NCBI RefSeq assembly: GCF_005222675.1 | Contig: NZ_STGE01000008.1 | Location: 1-34,185 of the forward strand | Length of the DNA: 34,185 nucleotides | Origin: Mycolicibacterium sp. CR10 | Lineage (GTDB): Bacteria; Actinomycetota; Actinomycetes; Mycobacteriales; Mycobacteriaceae | Direction: 5' to 3' | In this document: positions 25,727 through 34,185 of the stretch, piece after piece | Numbering within the stretch: position 1 is the first letter of the stretch | Layout: each line of letters opens with the position of its first letter | Position numbers and translations under genes: made by a program | Notes under the pieces: model-generated | The model's database searches: none | Told to the model about the DNA's origin: nothing | What the model saw: the letters and a program-made list of their open reading frames with translations, nothing else

Positions 25727-27061
25727 ATGTCGACATTCATCGGCCAGCTGATCGGGTTCGCGGTCATCGTGTTCATCCTGGTGAAGTGGGTCGTACCGCT
25801 CATTAAGGGCCTGATGCACAAGCAACAGGAGGCCATCCGGGTCGCGCTCGCCGAGAGTGCGGAGTCGGCGAAGAAGCTTGCCGACGCCGACGCCATGCAT
25901 GCCAAGGCGCTCGAAGAGGCCAAGGCGGAGGCCGCCAAGGTCACCGAGGAAGCCAAGCAGGATTCTGAGCGGATCGAAAGCCAACTGCAGGAGCAGGCGG
26001 GCATCGATGCCGAGCGCATCAAGGCCCAAGGCGCACAACAGGTTCAGTTGATGCGTCATCAGCTGATCCGTCAGCTGCGCTCGGGTCTGGGCGAAGAATC
26101 CGTGCGCAAGGCCGACGAACTGGTTCGTGCCCACGTCGCCGACCCGGCGGCCCAGGCGGCGACGGTCGATCGGTTCCTCGACGAACTGGATCAGATGACG
26201 TCCTCGGAGGCGTCCATCGAGACCGGCGCGACAGCCCGCCTGCGTGCGGCCAGCCGCGACTCCCTCGCCACGGTCGTCAGCGAGTTCGACACGGTGGCAG
26301 GGCGCCTGCGGGAGCCCGGCCTGACCACGCTTGCCGACGAACTGGTTGCGGTGGCCGGCCTGCTGATCTCGCAGCCGGTGCTCGTCAGGCATCTCGCCCG
26401 CCCCACCGACGATCCGGCCCCGAAGGTCCAGCTGATCGAGAGCCTGCTGTCGGGCAAGGTCGACGACCACAGCCTGGATCTCGTTCGCACCGCGGTCTCG
26501 CAGCGGTGGTCCGAGGAGGGCAACCTGGTCGACGCCATCGAGCATCTCGCGAGGCTGGCTCTGCTCAAGCGGGCCGAGGTCGCCGACGAGGTCGACGAAG
26601 TGGAAGAGCAGCTTTTCCGGTTCGGCCGACTCCTCGACGATCAGCCTCGCCTGACCGCTCAGCTGAGCGATTACACGGCGCCTGCGGAGGGCCGCATCGG
26701 TCTGCTGAACAAGGTGATCGATTCTTCGGCCGCCAACAGCACCGCTCTGGATCTGTTGCGGCAGACCGTAGGACTTCTGCGCGGGGAACGCGCCGACGAG
26801 GCCGTCATCGACCTGGCGGAGCTCGCGGTCGCGCGCCGGGGCGAGATCGTCGCTCACGTGACCGCAGCCGCAGACCTGTCCGACGCGCAGCGGACCCGCC
26901 TGACCGAGGTGCTCTCGCGCATCTACGGCCATCCGGTGGGTGTGCAGCTACATGTCGATCCGGACCTTCTCGGTGGGCTTTCGATCGCCGTGGGTGACGA
27001 GATCATCGACGGATCCATCGCATCTCGCCTCGCGGCTGCCCAGACGCGGCTGCCGGACTGA
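25727..27061 (+). CDS. atpH: ATP synthase b'-delta fusion subunit
   Basis: A 444-residue fusion characteristic of mycobacteria and close relatives. Residues 1-165 are b-like: one membrane helix (1-24, [21 protein letters not shown]) and a charged coiled coil. From about 170 to 444 it is subunit delta, which caps the F1 head (ends near [28 protein letters not shown]). Other bacteria encode these separately. ATG 25727 follows the atpF stop with no gap, implying coupled translation. Often labelled atpFH. Confidence 0.97.
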   Translation: MSTFIGQLIGFAVIVFILVKWVVPLIKGLMHKQQEAIRVALAESAESAKKLADADAMHAKALEEAKAEAAKVTEEAKQDSERIESQLQEQAGIDAERIKAQGAQQVQLMRHQLIRQLRSGLGEESVRKADELVRAHVADPAAQAATVDRFLDELDQMTSSEASIETGATARLRAASRDSLATVVSEFDTVAGRLREPGLTTLADELVAVAGLLISQPVLVRHLARPTDDPAPKVQLIESLLSGKVDDHSLDLVRTAVSQRWSEEGNLVDAIEHLARLALLKRAEVADEVDEVEEQLFRFGRLLDDQPRLTAQLSDYTAPAEGRIGLLNKVIDSSAANSTALDLLRQTVGLLRGERADEAVIDLAELAVARRGEIVAHVTAAADLSDAQRTRLTEVLSRIYGHPVGVQLHVDPDLLGGLSIAVGDEIIDGSIASRLAAAQTRLPD

Positions 27062-27106
27062 CCCAGACTTAACACCCAGCGACTACAGGTAGGAAGACGA
27101 AGAACC

Positions 27107-28753
<1,647 letters not shown>

Positions 28754-28793
28754 GACCGACTTCATCTACTCGAGAGAGGTCTAGGAGAGCCAG

Positions 28794-29723
28794 ATGGCTG
28801 CAACACTGCGCGAACTCCGTGGGCGCATCCGTTCCGCCGGGTCGATCAAAAAGATCACGAAGGCCCAGGAACTGATTGCGACTTCGCGGATCGCCAAGGC
28901 GCAGGCCCGAGTCCAGGCGGCTCGGCCGTATTCCAGCGAGATCACCAGCATGCTGACCGAGCTCGCGAGCGCCAGCGCGCTCGATCACCCGCTGCTCGTG
29001 CAGCGGGAGAACCCCAAGCGGGCGGGTGTCCTGGTGGTGTCCTCGGACCGCGGGCTGTGCGGTGCCTACAACGCCAACGTGCTGCGGCAGTCCGAGGAAC
29101 TCTTCGCTCTGCTGCGCGAAGAGGGCAAGGATCCGGTCGTCTACGTTGTCGGCCGGAAGGCATTGGGCTACTACAACTTCCGTCAGCGCGACGTGAGCGA
29201 GTCCTGGACCGGCTTCTCGGAGCGGCCCACCTATGAGCAGGCCCGCGAGATCGCCGACACCCTGGTGACGGCGTTCATGTCCGGGCAGGACGACGAAGAC
29301 GACGACCCCGGCGATGACGGGATCCTCGGCGTCGACGAGCTTCACATCGTCTTCACCGAGTTCCGGTCCATGCTGTCGCAGTCCGCGGTCGCACGACGGA
29401 TCGCGCCGATGGTGGTCGAGTACGTCGAGGACGAGCCCGAAGACGATGGCCCGCACACGCTGTTCTCGTTCGAGCCGGACCCGGAGACACTGTTCGACGC
29501 GCTGCTGCCGCGCTACGTCGCGACCCGTGTGTACGCCGCACTGCTGGAAGCGGCGGCCTCGGAGTCGGCGTCACGCCGCCGTGCCATGAAGTCGGCCTCG
29601 GACAACGCGGACGACCTGATCAAGGACCTGACCCTGATGGCCAACCGCGAACGTCAGGCCCAGATCACCCAGGAAATCAGCGAGATCGTCGGCGGTGCCA
29701 ACGCACTCGCCGACGCCAAATAG
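28794..29723 (+). CDS. atpG: ATP synthase F1 subunit gamma
   Basis: A 309-residue central rotor shaft: N-terminal helix with [21 protein letters not shown], core phrase [14 protein letters not shown] (83-96) and C-terminal helix ENR-type segment [34 protein letters not shown]. An acidic insertion [13 protein letters not shown] (164-176) corresponds to the mycobacteria-specific gamma loop that helps latch the enzyme against ATP hydrolysis. A second acidic stretch, VEDEPEDDG, lies further on. ATG 28794, 40 nt after atpA, has TAGGAGAG just upstream. Confidence 0.98.
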   Translation: MAATLRELRGRIRSAGSIKKITKAQELIATSRIAKAQARVQAARPYSSEITSMLTELASASALDHPLLVQRENPKRAGVLVVSSDRGLCGAYNANVLRQSEELFALLREEGKDPVVYVVGRKALGYYNFRQRDVSESWTGFSERPTYEQAREIADTLVTAFMSGQDDEDDDPGDDGILGVDELHIVFTEFRSMLSQSAVARRIAPMVVEYVEDEPEDDGPHTLFSFEPDPETLFDALLPRYVATRVYAALLEAAASESASRRRAMKSASDNADDLIKDLTLMANRERQAQITQEISEIVGGANALADAK

Positions 29724-29740
29724 GCCCCGTCAGAAGCTGA

Positions 29741-31186
<1,446 letters not shown>

Positions 31187-31216
31187 TGAGCGCTTCAGCT
31201 CGAAAGGTGGTGTGCC

Positions 31217-31582
31217 ATGGCTGAACTGCACGTGGAGATCGTCGCCGTGGAGCGCGAGCTGTGGTCGGGTGACGCAACATTCGTGTTCACCCGGACCACT
31301 GCCGGCGAGATCGGCATCCTGCCGCGGCACATCCCGTTGGTGGCCCAGCTCGTAGACGACGCCATGGTGCGCGTCGAACGCGAAGGCGAGGACGACCTGC
31401 GCATCGCCGTCGACGGTGGCTTCCTCTCGGTCACCGAAGAGGCGGTGCGGATCCTGGTGGAGAACGCGCAACTCGAGTCCGAGATCGACGCCGACGGGGC
31501 GAAGCAGGACTCCGAATCCGACGACGAGCGGACCGCAGCCTGGGGCAGGGCGCGACTCCGCGCCCTGGGGCAGATCGACTAG
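31217..31582 (+). CDS. atpC: ATP synthase F1 subunit epsilon
   Basis: A 121-residue regulatory subunit of the rotor. The N-terminal beta-barrel includes [34 protein letters not shown], and a short C-terminal helical tail follows (from about 85, rich in Asp and Glu). The tail is shorter than in E. coli, as usual in mycobacteria. ATG 31217 has GAAAGGTGG upstream. It is the last atp gene; the DUF2550 gene follows after 11 nt. Confidence 0.96.
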   Translation: MAELHVEIVAVERELWSGDATFVFTRTTAGEIGILPRHIPLVAQLVDDAMVRVEREGEDDLRIAVDGGFLSVTEEAVRILVENAQLESEIDADGAKQDSESDDERTAAWGRARLRALGQID

Positions 31583-31593
31583 TAGGCCGGCCG

Positions 31594-32040
31594 ATGAGCG
31601 CGTCCATGCTGTTCATGGTCGCGCTGGTCGGCGTGCTCCTGGTGGTCGTCGTCGCACTCAGCTACCGGTTGTGGAAGCTCAGGCAGGTCGGGGGGACCGC
31701 CGCGATCCTGCGTGACGTACCTGCTGTCGGCGGACACGGTTGGCGGCACGGGGTGATCCGCTACCGCGGTGGCGAGGCCGGTTTCTACCGGTTGTCCAGC
31801 TTTCGATGGTGGCCGGATCGGACACTGAGCCGGCGAGGCCTGGAAGTCGTGGCGCGCAGGGCTCCCCGTGGCGACGAGTTCGACATCATGACCGACGAGA
31901 TCGTCATCCTGGAACTACAGGACGTGGGGCCCGACGCTGGGCGCGATTACGAGATCGCTCTGGATCGCGGCGCGCTGACGGCTTTCACCTCATGGCTCGA
32001 GTCGCGACCGTCGCCGCGGGCACGACGCCGAACCTACTGA
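31594..32040 (+). CDS. DUF2550 membrane-anchored protein
   Basis: A 148-residue protein equal in position and sequence pattern to Rv1312 (DUF2550). One N-terminal membrane helix (about 5-27) is followed by a cytoplasmic domain with the phrases GWRHGVIRYRGGEAGFYRLSS and GAL-TAFTSWLESRPSPRARR. No function is known. It starts 11 nt after atpC and is probably read with the operon. The 3' end overlaps the convergent adenosyltransferase gene by 7 bases. Confidence 0.9.
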   Translation: MSASMLFMVALVGVLLVVVVALSYRLWKLRQVGGTAAILRDVPAVGGHGWRHGVIRYRGGEAGFYRLSSFRWWPDRTLSRRGLEVVARRAPRGDEFDIMTDEIVILELQDVGPDAGRDYEIALDRGALTAFTSWLESRPSPRARRRTY

Positions 32041-32609
32041 TGCTGCCCACCCGGCTGCCAGAGGACATCACCCTGCGGATTCGCGACGCGGCACAGGATG
32101 AAGAGCAGGTCGGAGAGCCGGTTCAGGTACTTCGCGGGAAGCACGCTGATCGAATCCCCGTGTGTCTCGACCGCGTGCCACGCGGAACGCTCGGCGCGGC
32201 GCGTCACGGTACGCGCCACGTGCAGCAGCGCGGACAGCGGAGTACCGCCGGGGAGGATGAACGAGTTCAGTGCGGCCAGTGGCTCGTTGAACTCGTCGCA
32301 CCATGATTCCAGGCGGTCGATGTAGCTCTGCGTGATACGCAGTGGCGGGTACTCCGGGTTGTCGACCACCGGGGTCGACAGGTCAGCGCCCGCGTCGAAC
32401 AGGTCGTTCTGGATCTGGCGCAGCACGTCGAGAATCCGTTGATCCGGATCGCCCAGCGCCACGGCGACGCCAATTGCGGCATTCGTCTCGTCGCAGTCGG
32501 CGTATGCCGTCAGTCGAGGGTCGTTCTTCGACACCCTGCTGAAGTCGCTGAGACCAGTGCTCCCGTCATCGCCGGTTCGCGTATAGATGCGCGTCAGGTG
32601 GACTCCCAT
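32034..32609 (-). CDS. Cob(I)alamin adenosyltransferase, PduO type
   Basis: A 191-residue enzyme that transfers the adenosyl group of ATP to cob(I)alamin, giving coenzyme B12; matches Rv1314c. Motifs: ATP-binding [15 protein letters not shown] (6-20), DECDE-type segment [13 protein letters not shown] (35-47), [10 protein letters not shown] (71-80), RRAER (137-141) and [10 protein letters not shown] (161-170). All belong to the PduO trimeric-helix family rather than CobA. ATG 32609 gives the family length; longer upstream starts run back over the murA promoter and are rejected. Divergent from murA across an 82-base gap. Confidence 0.95.
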   Translation of the reverse strand: MGVHLTRIYTRTGDDGSTGLSDFSRVSKNDPRLTAYADCDETNAAIGVAVALGDPDQRILDVLRQIQNDLFDAGADLSTPVVDNPEYPPLRITQSYIDRLESWCDEFNEPLAALNSFILPGGTPLSALLHVARTVTRRAERSAWHAVETHGDSISVLPAKYLNRLSDLLFILCRVANPQGDVLWQPGGQHQ

Positions 32610-32655
32610 GGTGAAAACCGTACCGGTGCCGACGGGCGCGCAGGGGTTCGGGAAA

Positions 32656-32684
32656 CTGACACGGCCGACAGTGCTGTTTACACT
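32656..32684 (+). promoter_or_regulatory. murA promoter giving a leaderless mRNA
   Basis: CTGACA (32656-32661), a 17-bp spacer and TACACT (32679-32684) form a strong sigma-A-type promoter. The -10 ends 7 nt before the murA GTG, so transcription would begin at the start codon. Confidence 0.7.
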
Positions 32685-32691
32685 GGCCCGC

Positions 32692-33945
32692 GTGAGCGAG
32701 CGATTCGTGGTGACCGGTGGCTGCCGGTTATCGGGCGAAGTTGCCGTCGGGGGCGCCAAGAACAGCGTGTTGAAGTTGATGGCGGCCTCGCTGCTCGCCG
32801 AAGGCACCAGCACGATCACCAACTGCCCGGACATTCTCGACGTGCCTCTGATGGCCGAGGTCCTCCGCGGCCTGGGAGCCACCGTCGATCTCGAGGGTGA
32901 CGTCGTGCGGATCACCTCGCCCGACGAACTCAAGTACGACGCCGACTTCGCCGCGGTGCGACAGTTCCGGGCGTCAGTCTGTGTGCTCGGTCCGCTCGTC
33001 GGCAGGTGCAAGCGGGCGAAGGTGGCCCTGCCGGGTGGCGACGCCATCGGCTCGCGTCCCCTCGACATGCATCAATCGGGGCTGCGTCAGTTGGGCGCGA
33101 CGTGCAACATCGAACACGGCTGTGTGGTCGCCGAGGCCGACCACCTGCACGGCGCCGAGATCCAGCTGGAGTTTCCGTCGGTGGGCGCGACGGAGAACAT
33201 CCTGATGGCTGCGGTGTTGGCCGAGGGTGTGACGACGATCCACAATGCCGCCCGTGAACCCGACGTCGTGGACCTGTGCACGATGCTCAATCAGATGGGC
33301 GCCCAGGTCACTGGTGCCGGTTCGCCGACGTTGACGATCACCGGTGTCAGCCGGCTGTATCCCACCGAGCACCGCGTCATCGGCGACCGGATCGTCGCCG
33401 CGACGTGGGGCATTGCCGCTGCGATGACGCGCGGCGACATCTCGGTCACCGGGGTGGACCCGCAGCACCTGCAGCTGGTGCTGCACAAACTGCACGACGC
33501 CGGGGCGACAGTCACCCAGAGCGACGACGGCTTCCGGGTGGTTCAGTACGAACGGCCCAAGGCGGTGAATGTGGCGACGCTTCCGTTTCCGGGATTCCCC
33601 ACCGACCTTCAGCCGATGGCCATCGGGCTGGCGGCGATCGCGGACGGCACGTCGATGATCACCGAGAACGTCTTCGAGGCTCGGTTCCGCTTTGTCGAGG
33701 AGATGATCAGGCTCGGGGCCGACGCCCGGACCGATGGCCATCACGCTGTCCTGCGGGGCATCCCGCAGCTGTCGAGCGCACCGGTGTGGTCGTCGGACAT
33801 CCGTGCCGGCGCCGGACTGGTGCTCGCAGGGTTGGTGGCTGACGGTGACACCGAGGTGCACGACGTCTTTCACATCGACCGCGGTTACCCGAAGTTCGTG
33901 GAAAACCTCGTCGGTTTGGGTGCGGAGATCGAGCGCGTCCAGTAG
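32692..33945 (+). CDS. murA: UDP-N-acetylglucosamine 1-carboxyvinyltransferase
   Basis: A 417-residue enzyme that adds enolpyruvate from PEP to UDP-GlcNAc, the first committed step of peptidoglycan synthesis. The two-lobe inverse barrel has K-N catalytic pair GGAKNSVLK (residues 18-26), and the active-site loop [15 protein letters not shown] carries Asp117 in place of the usual cysteine, the known reason for fosfomycin resistance of mycobacterial MurA. Late motifs [14 protein letters not shown] and HHIDRGYP-type [13 protein letters not shown] are present. GTG 32692 matches the M. tuberculosis start (SERFVVTGG); no ribosome binding site is seen, fitting a leaderless transcript. It lies upstream of the rRNA operon as in other mycobacteria. 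Confidence 0.97.
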   Translation: MSERFVVTGGCRLSGEVAVGGAKNSVLKLMAASLLAEGTSTITNCPDILDVPLMAEVLRGLGATVDLEGDVVRITSPDELKYDADFAAVRQFRASVCVLGPLVGRCKRAKVALPGGDAIGSRPLDMHQSGLRQLGATCNIEHGCVVAEADHLHGAEIQLEFPSVGATENILMAAVLAEGVTTIHNAAREPDVVDLCTMLNQMGAQVTGAGSPTLTITGVSRLYPTEHRVIGDRIVAATWGIAAAMTRGDISVTGVDPQHLQLVLHKLHDAGATVTQSDDGFRVVQYERPKAVNVATLPFPGFPTDLQPMAIGLAAIADGTSMITENVFEARFRFVEEMIRLGADARTDGHHAVLRGIPQLSSAPVWSSDIRAGAGLVLAGLVADGDTEVHDVFHIDRGYPKFVENLVGLGAEIERVQ

Positions 33946-33981
33946 CGTGCGCCGGCTGGAACCGGGTCGTGTGCAGGTCAT

Positions 33982-34010
33982 TTGGGACTGAGGCCGACAG
34001 CGCGTAGTAT
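33982..34010 (+). promoter_or_regulatory. rRNA operon promoter P1
   Basis: TTGGGA (33982-33987), 17 bp, TAGTAT (34005-34010). It lies 36 bases after the murA stop and upstream of the stronger promoter at 34060. Confidence 0.5.
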
Positions 34011-34059
34011 TTCCTTCAGAAGCTAGCGGCCCCGGTTCGCAAGAATCGGCGGACGCAGT

Positions 34060-34088
34060 TTGACAGGCCCGAGTCCATGCAGTACAGT
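34060..34088 (+). promoter_or_regulatory. rRNA operon main promoter (PCL1-like)
   Basis: A consensus TTGACA (34060-34065), 17 bp, and TACAGT (34083-34088), followed by GGCAGGGTTGCC, which recurs after mycobacterial rrn promoters. Confidence 0.85.
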
Positions 34089-34185
34089 GGCAGGGTTGCC
34101 TGAAAACCGGGTGTGTTGTTTGAGAACTCAATAGTGTGTTTGGTGGTTTTTGTTTGTTGTTTTTGGTTGTGCCCGCATTTTCCCG
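34089..34185 (+). promoter_or_regulatory. rRNA operon leader with antitermination region
   Basis: The phrase GTTTGAGAACTCAATAGTG (34118-34136) is the conserved mycobacterial rrn leader region that holds the Nus-type antitermination elements. A T/G-rich run (34138-34169) follows. The 16S rRNA should begin beyond the right end; no mature rRNA is inside. Confidence 0.75.

Noticed and set aside
32610..33068. Longer N-terminus for the adenosyltransferase
   Set aside because: Would cover the murA promoter and coding sequence; ATG 32609 begins exactly at the conserved family N-terminus.

Overview
This window is chromosomal DNA of a mycobacterium, most likely a rapid grower (Mycolicibacterium-like). 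The core gene order from about 6.2 kb to the right end is the classic mycobacterial one: tRNA-Arg, argS-lysA-hom-thrC-thrB, rho, rpmE-prfA-prmC-tsaC-wecA, atpI-atpBEF(FH)AGDC, a DUF2550 gene, PduO-type cobalamin adenosyltransferase, murA, then the promoter and leader of an rRNA operon. Supporting signs are high GC, many GTG starts, the fused b'-delta ATP synthase subunit, the mycobacterial alpha and gamma extensions, and Asp117 in MurA.

Region 1 (1 to about 6.1 kb) looks accessory. Its left edge (1-78) resembles the end of an IS21-family element that cuts off a small membrane-protein gene. Next come a two-component system (minus strand) and, divergently, a Tat-exported multicopper oxidase lipoprotein, a small membrane SHOCT protein, a Met-rich double-DUF305 lipoprotein and an unknown secreted or anchored protein. 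Together they resemble an envelope copper-sensing and detoxification module. A 14-bp motif, GAATCTTCAnnGAA, occurs upstream of both the oxidase and the DUF305 gene and is a candidate binding site for the response regulator. The block lies on the 3' side of tRNA-Arg(CCG), the usual position for integrated islands.

Region 2 (6.3-16.1 kb) holds a DUF6159-like membrane protein, then arginyl-tRNA synthetase and the lysine/threonine genes, mostly joined by 4-nt GTGA overlaps. It ends with rho, which has its own promoter and a leader of about 220 nt with several foldable elements.

Region 3 (16.1-19.1 kb) is an insert relative to the M. tuberculosis order. It holds a DinB/maleylpyruvate-isomerase-like protein, a TetR regulator and a divergent FadD1-type acyl-CoA ligase, with a perfect palindrome over the ligase ribosome binding site.

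Region 4 (19.1-23.4 kb) covers translation (L31, RF1, RF1 methylase, threonylcarbamoyl-AMP synthase) and WecA for arabinogalactan linker synthesis. Region 5 (23.4-31.6 kb) is the complete F1Fo ATP synthase operon, with a structured leader, a possible 41-codon upstream ORF coupled to atpI, and a hairpin just before the atpE ribosome binding site. Region 6 (31.6-34.2 kb) has DUF2550, the adenosyltransferase, an apparently leaderless murA, and two rRNA promoters with an antitermination leader; the 16S gene starts beyond the window.

All family calls come from reading motifs by eye and from remembered mycobacterial proteins. No search, folding program or GC calculation was run.
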